Shown one piece after another: positions 10,881 to 22,089 of a stretch of 64,000 nt of DNA; position 1 is the first letter of the stretch; each line of letters begins with the position of its first letter. Position numbers and translations under genes: made by a program. The stretch comes from Eukaryota sp. TZLM1-RC (Eukaryota; Metamonada: BaSk clade). The stretch spans positions 2,150,550-2,214,549 of the forward strand of contig JAUPSS010000004.1 of assembly GCA_040285825.1 (NCBI GenBank). Direction: 5' to 3'. Below the pieces are notes generated by a model, which did not search any database, was not told the DNA's origin, and saw nothing but the letters and a program-made list of their open reading frames with translations.

Positions 10881-11688
10881 TATTTGATTTTGAGAATTCA
10901 TTTCTTTTTCATTAAAATAAATTAAATGAATTAATTAATTAATTTATTTTTTCGTATTTATAATATTCAATTTTTCTTGATTTTAAGCTTAAAATAAATT
11001 TTTTATGAAGAACTTTACCCTAAGTTTACTTATCAGCTTAACTGTAAATGTTTATTTCAAAGTTTCTTAAAGTTCTTGTGTGATCTCGAGTAAACTATCA
11101 AAGAATATGCCAGGACAAGATCTTGATCCTTTAAAAAGTCAAGCAAAACAAAATTATTCAATCAGCAGTAACTAAATTTATGTATCATTAATCAGTAAAG
11201 GAACAGCAAGACTCATAGTCGGACAAGATCACTTAGACAAGTTGATACTTCATTTAATTGATTTGTTTATTGAACAATTTGAAATATGAATGAAGTTTGT
11301 TTCTGAGTATTTATTATTGTAATTAATCAATTGGTTAAAAAGTCATTATGTCATTATTTTGTCATGACGTCATCTTTTAACTATGGAAATTCACTAAAAT
11401 TCATCGTTTACCTGATCAAGGAGTATTACCAAACTAAATTTTCACAAGTGATAGACATTTATAATGATGTTTTCAAACTAACTCGAGAGGAAGAAACGCG
11501 AAAACCTTTTTATGGAAGCAATGATAAGATTAGTAATCATTTCAAGGTAGATTAGATTAGCGTTTTTGTGGAAAACCTGTATTCCATTGATTTTAAATTT
11601 GATGTTCTGTATAATAATAATCTGTATAATAAAGTTCAAATAAACAACAAAAAACATCAACTATTTATTTACAAAATAACTTACTTTA
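10881..11688. other. Intergenic, nothing recognised
   Basis: Very AT-rich spacer with a palindromic ATTAATTAATTAATTTATT tract at about 10920-10950. No open frame has recognisable content. Confidence 0.5.
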
Positions 11689-14600
11689 TTACAGATTGTC
11701 TAAATGAACAGGGCTATCTTCACCAGTATTGAAAAGGGCTTCCAGCCCTCGTTCGTCTAGCTCAATGTTAACATTTTCCTTCGAGATGCCATTAGAAAGC
11801 TTCAAGCCAAGTAAAACGCTAGGGACAGAAGTGTTTTTGTTTGATGAATGACTAACAGTGTTGTTTAACTTCCAATCAGACCTTTCAAGAAACGTTTTCC
11901 TGGTATTATTACCGGATAAGCGAAAAGCAGGAGGTGTGTACATGGACTGCACCGGTTGAGGCGTCGGTGGGAGAGCAGCATAAGTTGCAGTTTGTGGAGG
12001 GCCCGTAGTGGGGTCATGAACTGAGGGAGTAATAGAAAGAAGTTGAAAGATTACAGGGGAGTCCTAAAGCTTGAAAGAGAAGTTAAGTGAGGGATATAAG
12101 AACCTAGTTTATGAAGTAAAGGGAAAGTGTGAGAATAGTGAAAACCTCCCGAAACCACGTTGAGGGTTAAACCTCCCAGAACAGGCAACCAGAAGTCAAA
12201 AATGGGGTGACAAGTGTAAAATTTGATAGATGAGCTCCTTATTCTCATTACATGTCAGACACCCCCTTTGTGTTACGTGTATTCACTCGGTCTTGTGCAC
12301 TTAACTTGTTGCTGACCCCTGCAACGGTGCAACAACTTCAGACTGACCTTCCTTTGGTCACCGAAATTTGTCATGAAGCTTCTTTATTACTTCAATCTTT
12401 TCTTCTAAAATTTCCGTTGGCATCTAGAGCTTTAGTGGAACAGGATGTATGGTATCTTTTTATGACCGTCATCACCACTGGTGCCTTTCGAAACCCATCC
12501 ACCTCTAAAGGTCAACGCCAATTACTCCATATCTTTTACAATGGATTTCTTCCAGAATGCCCACAAAACAGGTTTCTTGTCTCTTTGTGGAAAAATTCTT
12601 TGTTGCCTTATAGAAATTCATTCAATCTTTTTCTCAATGCTTGGCTGCAGTCTCAGAATTGAAATTTTATCAATAGACAAGGGTTTTCTCCTTACCTTGC
12701 TTGTCGGGCTCGTCAATTGGCGTCTAACGTGAAGACAAGTTTACCTAAAATTTGTCAATCCTGGACAAAAAACTTTATTCGTGCTCATTGTAGAGCTCTA
12801 GATAAAACAAATGTCCTTGACAATTATATTTTCTCACTTTTGCCAGACGAACCATTAGCCCAACCCGAGGAAGTAGTTGTTGATTCTGTTCTTGAACTCT
12901 ACATCAATTTCAATCTGAATAATTCAAGAGAAAGATTCTTTTTATTAAATGCATGTAAGTTTATCTTGAATCTCCTTCATTGATTTCCTACCACTGCCTC
13001 CCTACTGTCCTCACATGATAAAATCACTTTTTCATCAAAAGAAATTGGTGAGCTTTTTCTCTTCAATCTTAAAATTTCACAATACTTACTCACTTTCTAT
13101 TCTCATATGCATTGCTGGAAGAAATTTAGAATAATACCTTTAGCTTCTCATAAAGGTTCTAAATTTATTGAGGTACCTTCACAAATTTTCCACTCTGTGA
13201 AAAAATTTCCAATTATTGAAGGATCATCTTCCAAAACAAAGTTTATCAAAAATACATGTCTGAAACGAGTATTCAAACGATGTCCTTACCAAAAATTCAA
13301 TATCAACAGAAAAAATTTGAAAAATAGATTTAAAAAATTTTTTTATTGAAAACTAATAATAATGAACTGCTTTTGACCTTTAAAGGTAAAAATCATGACT
13401 GAGAAAACACAGATGAGCTGGATGAACCACCGAAAAAGAAAAGAAGATCAAAAAAAGAAATGAAAAGTGACCCTATTGCCAACAAAACAAGAGAAACACA
13501 GTTGAAGAGCACTAAAAAATGGCCCGTTGAAGACGTAGACATCCAGTCGAAATTTTACCTTAAAGGCCCCTTATTGGCGTTGATCTGGGACAATCCAGAT
13601 GATGTGGTTACTTCTTAAATGATTATCAATGTGGAGTTATCCCTTGTCCAACTGGCAGAAGATACATGACAGAACCTTCACCCAGTAAAGACTCTCCCAA
13701 CCAATATTTCATTCAAAATTTCAACCAATATTTGAACCATTGGAATTTGGTCAAGAGGAAAGTGTATTTCGAAAGTAAACGCCAGAAATGGAAAACAATT
13801 AAATTTGATCACCGCAGACGAAAAGAGAGACGGTTCAGTGAGAGTCTCAACAAATTTCAAAGGCTGGCTGGACATCCTGATGAACTCTATCTTGCTGTGG
13901 GTTTTGCTAATTTCCCTTCTCATTGCCGAAAAGTCAATGATTATGGATCAGCAAGGGCTTTCAGAAAATGGCTGTGTTATCAAAAGGACGTGAAGCACTT
14001 GTCAACCAGTGAATTCAATACAAGCAAACTGTCAAGTTGTTGCATGGCCGTGAATATTCAAGCAGGCTCATGGCAGATGCGTATTTGTACTGAGTGTCAA
14101 ATAGTATATGACAGAGATATATCCGCTGCAAAAAATATTCAAATTAAGAAGAAAACGGAATTGTGGCCGGAAAGATACATTTTCCCAGATGCTCTGTTGA
14201 GGAGATGAAAAGGGAACGTGAGCATTCAGAAACAAATTTTGTTTGAAAAACTTAAATTTTATTTTGAGTTTTTTAATTTTGATTTTTTTTGAAAATCTTT
14301 TGAGACCGATCTACAAATGCCTTGGTAGCATTTTGTAGATCTACTTAGATACATCAAGTCGCGAGGCTTTGTTCTGTGAAAGCAGTAGGTGTATTTAAGT
14401 GAGGTAGCTCATTGATGAAGATCATGATTGTCTTTGTCAATTGACGCTACATGTCTCTTACAGCCTGTGAGTAGACATTGAGAAAGTTGAAAACAGGAGT
14501 GAATTTCGCAGGGGAATGCATAATAAGTGAAATTCACAGTAAATTTGATGACATGTACATTTTGATCAAAATTTTGAATGCTTGGATTTTAATGTTCGTC

Positions 14601-15548
14601 TTGGCTCGGCCCAAAAAGATAATCCCGCTATCGCAAATTTTTTGTTAGATGCCCAAAACAGTTCCTCTACGTGTTTAATTATTCAGATTCCTCAAATTTA
14701 TGGTCTTCTTTTAAATGATACCGAATTTTCTTGTACAATGCGCGATTGTTGTTTTAATTGGCCTGATAACGTGCCCCATAATTTGATTTGTAAATGTGGA
14801 TCAAAAACTTCTCCAAATCATTTATTCAATTGTAAACATTTTATTACTTTCCGATCAAAAGTTCATGATGCGGTAAGAGATCAACTCTATTGTATGTCAA
14901 AATCACATAGAATTGTTTCCTATTTAGAACCCTTACTTTCCCGTTTGGTTGATGAAGATACTTTGAATTCGTTTGGTCGAAATAGAGGTGATTTAATGCT
15001 TGAAGGACTTGAAGGTACTACCATTATTACAGATGTGAAATCCACTGATGTATGTAATGATCCTTTTATTCCAATGGCTCAATCAAAAAACAGGGACCCC
15101 TTAACTGTTTCCGAAAAAGCCAAAAATGACAAATACAAAGCAAAATTGTTATCCTTGAATGCAGAATCGCATACTCCTTACGTCCTCTGTCCATTTGCAG
15201 TTTCCCTTCATGGCACGCTTGAACGTCTTGCTTTGTCTTTTCTGGATGATTTTGTTGAAATTGTGAAAAAACGTACTGGAAGAGTTTTTGACAAGAGTTT
15301 TGGCAAAACAGAATTGTATTTTCCAATTTCAAAGGTGTTGTTCCCTTATTATCTTTAGCTTTGTTATCTCTTGGACGCATTTATGAAAGAAAAAACCTCC
15401 AGTCAATTCTTGTTGGCTGACTTGAATTATGAAGACAGAGAATTTTAACCTGGTCGTATAATTTATTTTTTATTCGAACAAATAAAAAAGTTTTTGGAAA
15501 TAAAACATTTTGATCATCTTTCAAAGAAACCTCATCACCACATTTCAT
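11689..15548 (-). CDS. Small unknown protein, proposed two-exon gene with element-filled intron
   Basis: The 3' part is an open frame from 12063 to 11689 that lacks a start codon and is preceded by CTTTAG, a good 3' splice site. It encodes about 124 aa, proline-rich and then YTPPAFRLSG and LDERGLEALF; I do not recognise the family. On the same strand, an ATG at 15548 opens a 33-codon frame that ends at CAG followed by GT at 15450. Both pieces are phase 0, so joining them keeps the frame (about 157 aa). The ATG lies 44 bp from the divergent methyltransferase start, like other gene pairs here. If correct, the 3.4-kb intron (12064-15449) contains Fanzor A1 and LINE-D, both in the opposite orientation. 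The 36 bp left beside the acceptor suggest the original intron was tiny. Joining the exons is inference. Confidence 0.45.
12252..14208 (+). pseudogene. Fanzor (TnpB-like RNA-guided nuclease) family A, copy A1
   Basis: The ATG at 12252 opens a helical N-terminal domain that stops at 12660. Further frames follow at 12717-12983, 13107-13349 and 13666-14208. RuvC-I (GVDLGQSR) is interrupted by a TGA near 13600. The last 180 codons are open and carry the rest of the nuclease: RuvC-II glutamate in TSEFNTSKLSSCC, the zinc ribbon (CC, then CTEC) and the RuvC-III aspartate in YDRDISAAKNI. This order and spacing is diagnostic of Fanzor and TnpB proteins, which use a 3'-derived omega RNA to cut DNA. The copy is inactive as it stands, although its C-terminal half is better kept than that of A2. 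Confidence 0.88.
14301..14541 (+). ncRNA. Candidate omega RNA / right end of Fanzor A1
   Basis: Starts 93 bp after the stop codon. The stem-loop at 14308-14341 pairs GATCTACAAATGC with GCATTTTGTAGATC around a 7-nt loop. About 190 bp of sequence shared with A2 and A3 follows. The module ends with GTGAATTTC at 14509-14517 and its inverted partner GAAATTCAC at 14529-14537, a second potential hairpin. Position and conservation match the guide RNA and end of OMEGA elements; the role is inferred. Confidence 0.45.
14570..15449 (+). mobile_element. LINE subfamily beta, 3' fragment (LINE-D)
   Basis: A 5'-truncated non-LTR retrotransposon. The frame 14582-15358 encodes only the C-terminal part: a CKCG, H and C zinc motif (CKCGSKTSPNHLFNCKH) and a restriction-like endonuclease region with RGDL, then TDVKS, then KNDKYK. 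The frame is open for 258 codons, so the insertion is fairly young, but the reverse transcriptase is missing. It ends almost at its stop codon, next to the proposed splice donor of the minus-strand gene. The same subfamily is at 32830-33540. Confidence 0.82.
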
Positions 15549-15592
15549 TTTTATAGACAGCCCATTGTTATACACAATACAATATCTGTATC

Positions 15593-16183
15593 ATGACCAA
15601 CTACGCCCTACAAAGCTATTGGGATTACCGTTACGCTCAGGATGATGAGGTTTTTGAGTGGCTTATTGATTGGTCGGACTTACAGTCTTATATGACACCT
15701 CATCTCACCACTACATCAGAAATTCTTGTTACAGGTTGTGGAACTTCTCGTTTAGTTGCTGATTTATACAACTTTGGGTTTCCCTACGTCACCGCCATTG
15801 ATTTTTCTGAGGTTGCCATAGCCCAAATGAAAGACCGGTGGTCGGATCTATCAGATACACTAGAGTTTGAGGTAATGGATATGACTGAAGGTTTAGACTA
15901 TCCCTCACTTATATTTGATGTGGTCATTGACAAGGCAGCACTAGATGCCGTTCTCTGTGGAACTGATGCTCTGTTAAAATCTAGAAGAGTACTCAGAGAA
16001 ATTTACAGGGTATTGAAGCCCAATGGACTGTTTTTCTGTGTGTCTCATGCTGGTGAAGATGCTCGAATTAGTTTATTGTGTTCCCAGAAATGGAAAGTTA
16101 CTTGCTGTAAAGTTGAGAATAGCGTTAGCAAAAGCTGTTGTTTTGTCTATTTATGTCGTAAGTTTGTTGAATCTTTAGCTTAA
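15593..16183 (+). CDS. SAM-dependent methyltransferase, EEF1AKMT4/METTL13-like
   Basis: 196-aa class I methyltransferase. The N-terminus has YWDYRYAQDDEVFEWL and motif I is ILVTGCGTS (usual GCGNS). An acidic AIDFS follows at the end of strand 2, then FDVVIDKAALDAV, the hallmark of the METTL13 / eEF1A-lysine methyltransferase 4 group, and VLKPNGLFF. These enzymes methylate lysines or the N-terminus of eEF1A. Family members are often longer; the C-terminal part here is short and cysteine-rich. The gene starts 44 bp from the divergent candidate exon at 15548. No intron is needed. Confidence 0.8.
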   Translation: MTNYALQSYWDYRYAQDDEVFEWLIDWSDLQSYMTPHLTTTSEILVTGCGTSRLVADLYNFGFPYVTAIDFSEVAIAQMKDRWSDLSDTLEFEVMDMTEGLDYPSLIFDVVIDKAALDAVLCGTDALLKSRRVLREIYRVLKPNGLFFCVSHAGEDARISLLCSQKWKVTCCKVENSVSKSCCFVYLCRKFVESLA

Positions 16184-16405
16184 TATTGTTGATATCTGTG
16201 TTTTTGAACACTGTTTTTGTATTTATATTCATACCTTTTATAACCATTTGTGTTGTAAAAGTACATAATTGAGAATTTATTGTAAAGAAGAATGGAAATA
16301 AATCTTAGTTTAATCATTTTACTTAACTAAACTGGTAAAATCCTGCCAAAGTAAACAATTGTTGAATCATAAAGAATTGGGAAGACCAAAAAATGGCAAG
16401 ATTCA

Positions 16406-17092
16406 CTAACAACTGGCATCTGAATCATAATCATATTCATCGCTAGAACCTGGAGGAAGTAGAGAGGCATCGAGGTAACTACCCTTATCTTCTTGCTTCC
16501 TTGCTTCTTTCTCCTCATGATGCTTTGCTATACTAGAAATAAAAGCTTCATGCACATGTTTCACCTCATCAGAGTCGCTGCAATTGGAATAAGCGTTAAG
16601 GTACTCTTCGTTCAGATCAAAGAAGGAAGGACCCCAGTTGAAAGAGTCTAGGACCTTATAAGCGTCCTCTTTGAATCCAGTAATGAAAAGACCAGCTGCA
16701 AATGCCTCGGCATCATTCAATTTAAATGGTCGACCATAGTTAATAGTATTAGCAGCTACTAGAAAAGGTAAAATTCGTGCCCAATGGTTTGCAGTTCGTT
16801 TTAAAATAGCAGTGGTTTCACGCTCATCTACTCGATTCCAACTACAATCAACTACACATATACCATGGTCTTCAACGACTGGACGATCACTGGGGGATAT
16901 GTAGGTGGATGAAGCAGGTGTGAGGACAACTCCGCGAAAACGTGCTTTAACAGATATCTCAGAAACTAGGCCCAAGCGTGCTAATTTTTTTCCAGAGCAT
17001 TTAGAAGATTCACATTGACCAGTATCAAACATGGAAAGATGTATACTAAGGGGATTTGTAATGTCGCTGTTGTTCTTGACTTTATATTTCAT
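16406..17092 (-). CDS. TSR3: 18S rRNA aminocarboxypropyltransferase TSR3
   Basis: TSR3 transfers the aminocarboxypropyl group from SAM to the hypermodified pseudouridine of 18S rRNA in late cytoplasmic 40S maturation. The product is 228 aa. The N-terminal RLI-like domain has MFDTGQCESSKCSGKKLARLG. It is followed by LTPASSTYISPSDRP, then VVDCSWNRVD, then LPFLVAANTINYGRPFKLNDAEAFAAGL and GFKEDAYKVLDSFNWG, which are the conserved core blocks of the family. The C-terminus is acidic (DEYDYDSDASC). The ATG at 17092 gives a normal N-terminus. The LINE-E fragment begins only about 70 bp upstream. Confidence 0.96.
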   Translation of the reverse strand: MKYKVKNNSDITNPLSIHLSMFDTGQCESSKCSGKKLARLGLVSEISVKARFRGVVLTPASSTYISPSDRPVVEDHGICVVDCSWNRVDERETTAILKRTANHWARILPFLVAANTINYGRPFKLNDAEAFAAGLFITGFKEDAYKVLDSFNWGPSFFDLNEEYLNAYSNCSDSDEVKHVHEAFISSIAKHHEEKEARKQEDKGSYLDASLLPPGSSDEYDYDSDASC

Positions 17093-17164
17093 AGAGATTA
17101 ATAAATGGTGTTGTAAAAAGTGATGAAAACTCAGTGGTTTTCATTTGAAGTGCAACAAAAATTT

Positions 17165-17795
17165 TATTACCCTTTCAATATGAAATTAATACCACAGATG
17201 GAGTTTCTTCAGCGATATTTGCTACTGATGTTTTATTTCGCCAAAATGAATCCAATGTTTGTATGTCATTGGATTTTAGTAATGCTTTCAATTCACTAAG
17301 TCGTCGCAGTATCCATGGTGCTCTATTGCAATATATGCCGGAATTAATGCCGTATTTTCAATCAACATATTGCACATATTCTAATTTACATTTTGGTAAT
17401 AGCATTTTGAGTTCATCAAATGGTGTAAAGCAAGGAGATCCATTAGGACCTCTTTTGTTTTGCTTGGCCATTCATCCTATTTTACTGCAAATTCAAGAAA
17501 TGTTTCCTTCACTAAAAATGAATGCATATATTGATGATGTTGTGCTTATTGAATGAATTAAATATTGTGAAACAAGCAACTGTATGTTTTAAAAAATTAT
17601 TTACCAAAATGGATCTCCGACTTAATTTACTTAAATGAGTTTTGTTATCGAATTCTCCAGTTTCCACAATAGTTGATGGTATTGAAATTCAAGCCAAATT
17701 ATATTCAATTGATGCTGTTCGTCATTTGGGTTCGTTTTTAGGAAATAATGATGAAATTACCAAAGAATTGTTTGAAAAGTTTTTTTTAAAAAAAA
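17165..17795 (+). mobile_element. LINE subfamily gamma, 5' part of a split copy (LINE-E left)
   Basis: Reverse transcriptase fragment on the plus strand. It reads SLDFSNAFNSLS, KQGDPLGPLLFCLA and AYIDDVVLIE (YIDD box), with stops at 17554 and about 17636, and continues to LGSFLGNNDEITKELFEKF at about 17790. There it is cut by the minus-strand LINE-B. The rest resumes at 20581. The sequence before 17165 is absent, so this copy was also 5' truncated. Confidence 0.85.
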
Positions 17796-20580
17796 CTCTT
17801 TTTATTTATATTCAACAACAAATATGAAATACACAATTAAAACTCCACATCCTCAAAACCTGCCTCCCCTACATCAAAACAATTAATTGCTAAAGATTCA
17901 GAAAATTTCCCAAAAGAAGATAGTGAATCAGAAATTAGTGTTACCATTCCCTTAAAAATAGAAAATACAATCCTGTTTTGCCAGTACAGTTCTTTCCTTT
18001 ACAACTACAACAAAATCCTCAAGGAAAGCCATAGCAGCCTTACCTAGAGATCCAAGCAAAGAAAAAACAAATGGACAGAAATTATATTGGGCATGAGAAT
18101 TTTCATTAACCGAGGAAATGGGTTTCGCATATTTAGCAATTTTATATTTTTCTCCTGCAAGTAGAGGATTATTTACATCCGAGTTAATGAAATGTTCGTT
18201 AGAGGAATTACAAGGGTCAATAGACATGGCGTCCAAAATAGTAAAACTACCATTTAAACCAGGAACAACTAGATCACCTCTAGTCAGACCCATAGAAGCT
18301 CTGTTGTAACGCGTACTATCGATATTGGGATCATCAAGAATTAATTTTGATAACAGCGGTTCTAAAAAGGAATCTACTCTATATGATTTGCACATTACAT
18401 AAATTTGGTCCCTGACGTTATTATGCACTTTGCTTCTAAACGTAATGAAATGTTTACAGTTCAAAAGATGAGTAAACAAAAGAGGTTTACCACATTTACA
18501 AGTTAAATGATTGGGCAAATTGTTTGGCCACAGAAAACAACGAAAACGCATGTTTAGAAGCCATTCAGTGTTTTTTAACAAAAGTCCATAAACAGAGGGA
18601 ACTTGAGTTACTAAAGCAGCAGCTGAACTATCACGAATATCCTTTAAAAAATTACCGAAAGCGGGATTTTTAGTTTTGGCCAAGCCAAGTCTTACTTCAT
18701 AATCCAAGCCTTCATATAATTTAACCAGATGGTGCTGAAGCTTTTTCAAGCAAAAACGTAAATTTGGAAGTGATCGGGTGGGAATTTCTTGAACATTTTG
18801 AGGAAAACACTGAATCCAGATATCACTAGGCAAATTATCTTATTCGATTTGAAGTTGATTCAAGTAAAAATTTGATTCACCATTGATCAGATGAACATCA
18901 AAAGGGAACCTTATGAAAAATTCAAAAACAAAATTTTTACCACCTCCCAAAAATGCTGCTTTACACAGAATCGAAGATTTGGTGAATCCAATTCCACCCA
19001 AATCTGCTGAACAAAATACATGACTTCGAATTAAAGATTCATTTACTTCTAATAAAGAAGAAAAAAATTTGACTCGAAGTTTGTTAAAAGATCTACAAAA
19101 ATTGAGAGATATTGATGTTGGAGTTGACCTTAAAATATGAGTGAATTTTCCAGAATAACAAATTTTTAAAATAAAAAATTTGATGTGTTTCTCAATGTCA
19201 CATTCAGCAATAAAACTAAGATCCTTGTCAAACTTCTCCAATAAATTGTTCAACTGGGAATAAATTTCATCCAAATTGCCAAGCCAACATCCAAGAAACT
19301 TAAAAGCTTGTTGGTCATAATTGATAAAAGGAATCTGAGCTCCACCAATCATCAAAGATTGTTTTTCTCTACCAATCAAGAGACATTTAGATGGGTTCAA
19401 AGCTAATCCAATTTCTTTGTATTTCGCCGCAATGTTTTCAGAGACCCTAGAAATGCTTTCAAAAGAACCAATAATAGAAATGTCATCCATATAGGCAACA
19501 ATACGCAAATCAGGGAAATCTTGTTGTGTCATTTTAATAATATTATGAATAGCCAAACAAAACAGCAAAGGGCCAAGAGGATCACCTTGTTTCACACCAG
19601 AAGAAGATTCAAGGGTAAAGGAGTCAAAAATTAAGTCTGATATTTTTCCATAAAATAAATAAAAATATGCAGAAAGTCAGGAAAATCATGAAGAAGCACA
19701 TCAAAAATACAATTACGTTTCACAGAATTGAAAGCATTTTTGAAATCCAAATTGAAAATATATTGATGTTGTTGACTATTGAAAAAAACATCTGAAGTCA
19801 TTGAAGCAACAGAAGCACCTTCAACAGTTTTTATGCCAAATTGGAAAGGCTTCAAATAGTCCTTTGCTTTAGTAGAAATTCTGTTAAAAATAAGCGAAGA
19901 AAGCAATCTGGTTAATGACTCTCCAATAGCAATTGGTCTAACTCCATCAGGTTTGTCACCTTTACCAGGTTTAACTAAAGCAACTAAACGGGCAGCAGTC
20001 AATTCAGGCGGAGGAACATAATTTAAACACATTAAATTTTGAAAATAGGAAGCAAGATCCTCAACAATTTCAGGAGCATTTTTACAGGCAGTTTTTAACA
20101 AATCAAAGGAAATGCCTGAAGGACCAGCTGCTTTTCCTTTTGGTAATTTAGCAACGGCATTCAATACTTCTTGAGCCTGAAATGGATTTTCGAGCCAATA
20201 TTGACAAATAGAAGGCTTACTGGGGCAAAAATTTTCAGTTGGATGGAGGGATTTCAATTTTTCAACAGTTTCGAGATTGGTATCAGCCAGTTTTCCCGAA
20301 AAATTATTTTTTAATCCGCTTCCATATCTACCTCTCAAAAACAATTTTCTTGCTTGAAAAGATGAATTAGCTTTTCTCTGTTTTGGCTTGTAATTAATTT
20401 TCTTCTTATTCTTTTTGGCAAAGAATTTCCAAAATCTTGTTATGTTCCATTTGTTTAATTTTGAAAAGTTGAACTCAATTTCTGACAAAATTGACCGAAT
20501 GATGAATTTAGATATAAAAAACACATCAAATGTACCATTATAAGACTGTGTTTTAGTTCCAATTTTAATCATATATTTCG
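17796..20580 (-). mobile_element. LINE subfamily alpha inserted into LINE-E (LINE-B)
   Basis: The most complete retrotransposon here, minus strand, in three large frames: 20572-19631 (linker and reverse transcriptase fingers: GVRPIAIGESLTRLL, NLDFKNAFNSVKR), 19595-18840 (KQGDPLGPLLFCLA, VAYMDDIS palm, then SADLGGIGF) and 18833-17952 (zinc motif CKCGKPLLFTHLLNCKH and endonuclease block RGDLVVPG, LDAMS, KYKIAKYAK). Only a few frameshifts break it. Its 3' end is just after the last stop, with an A-rich tail (T-rich on this strand) at 17785-17820. The 5' end near 20580 lacks an upstream ORF, so it is probably truncated. Confidence 0.88.
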
Positions 20581-21915
20581 ATCTACAAATCCTCTCGTCA
20601 CTAGACCTATGCTCAGAAGTTTAATGAATTACGTGCAAAAATTCTGTCTCAATTACTGGGATGTAAAATGTTTCAAATTCCAGATCATGCTTACCTTAGT
20701 CCACATTATGGCGGTTTAGGGTGGACGAAGGCTTCTATTCTTACCTCGTGTGCTTTTGTTGGTGGATGCAGAAATGCAATCTTTGAGTTTTCCGAAAGAT
20801 TTGCAGATTGGGAAGATTTATTGATGACAACGCAAAGTTCCACTGTTTTTGCATTAAATGAAGAAATTTCAAGAATTGATGTAGAAAAATGGGGTCGATG
20901 TTTTCCCCAATCATTCAATGGCAATGTTCCAGAAAAAAATGTTTTAAATTTGAAGTATACTCTTCGAACATTACAGAAAAGATTGACTGGAATGTATGAA
21001 AAAGATCTTTATAATAATATTTGCAGCTCGGCTGTTTTAAATCAAGATCTTCACTCATTGTTATTGGAAAAGGGTGTTTGTGAAAACAAGGTGTCAGATT
21101 CTTCACTTTTTGTAACCATTGTACCACGAAGATTTGGATTGTGTGCTTCTAATAAAGCATTTGTAACAAAAATGAGATTATATTTGAACATCCCCATTAA
21201 CCAATTATTATCAAAAGAAAAATGTATTTGTTCGAATTCACCTCAACTCACTTTGCGCCATGCTCTAAATTGCTCTAAATTGATAACTTATCGTTCTTCA
21301 TTACATGATGCTGTTAGAGACACTGTTTTCAATATGGCACAAACTGCAAGGATATCGTGTATCAAAGAGCCCCTGCTGAAAGAAACACTTTCTCTGAATA
21401 ATTTTGGTTCTGATGATAGAGGTGAAGTATACTGTGATTTGATTGATAATTTTGAAGCTATTGTTGACTTTGTATCATGAAATGTTGCAAATGAAATTTT
21501 GGTTCACAGAAGAAAATTTAATCCTGTGAGTGCTCTTGATTTCAAAGCAAAAGAAAAACATGGAAAATATGATAAAGATAGTGAAGAGGCTAATGTTGAT
21601 AGAAATACACAGCTGGTTTTTATTGCTTTCCCATTTTCGATAAATGGAAGATTATCAGTTGAAGCAGAAACTTTTTTGAATGACTTCCAAAAAATGGTGC
21701 AAGAAAAACAATGAAAAGATTTGATATTTTTTTATAACGTTCACGCATTCAATTTGCCATTATTAATAGATTACCTTGGTTTTTCAATCGAATGAGAGAA
21801 GTTTTAGCTATGCGGCAAGCAGATCAAGAATGTGTAGAGGAAATCATGGTTCAATGATAGTCGTCCCATTAGTTATGAGTTAATTTAATTAAGTGTGCAA
21901 ATTCAATAAATACAA
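20581..21915 (+). mobile_element. LINE subfamily gamma, 3' part of the split copy (LINE-E right)
   Basis: Continuation of LINE-E after the LINE-B insertion. The frame 20668-21480 carries SPHYGGLGWTKASILTSCAFVGGCRN and the zinc region CICSNSPQLTLRHALNCSK; a second piece at 21499-21714 has KAKEKHGKYDK. The 3' untranslated tail (21715-21915) ends near AATTCAATAAATACAA. The same tail occurs alone at 30876-31088 and inverted at 31668-32062. Compared with LINE-B, about 35 codons are missing at the junction, so the insertion came with a deletion of roughly 100 bp or one followed. Confidence 0.83.
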
Positions 21916-22089
21916 TATTTGAAGTGCATACTTTCGTCAAGCATCATTCAAACTTATCCCACGAATTTTCATTCTTGGTGACATCGTCCACAGACGTTCT
22001 AGAATCCTCGAATAATTGGCCATCAATCTCAAAGTGAAGAAAACTGAGAATTTCACCTCAAATGGATATTGAATAAATATCACCAAAAC

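Larger units (their letters stand above)
12100..14541 (+). mobile_element. Fanzor family A element, copy A1
   Basis: A full-length insertion about 2.4 kb long. Its left boundary is shared with copy A2 from GAACCTAGTTTATG (12100 here, 52418 there), and its right boundary is at the GTGAAATTCACAGTA palindrome. It holds about 150 bp of leader, the disrupted nuclease reading frame and the conserved 3' module. No terminal inverted repeat links the two ends and I see no convincing target duplication. It abuts LINE-D on the right and appears to sit in an intron of the minus-strand gene. Confidence 0.85.

Noticed and set aside
11331-11660. Small frames between the NADH pyrophosphatase and the split gene
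   Set aside because: There is no motif and no homologous copy, and they are AT-rich with overlapping frames on both strands.
12100-12113. Terminal inverted repeats of Fanzor family A
   Set aside because: The left end (GAACCTAGTTTATG) and the right end (GTGAAATTCAC palindrome) are not complementary to each other.
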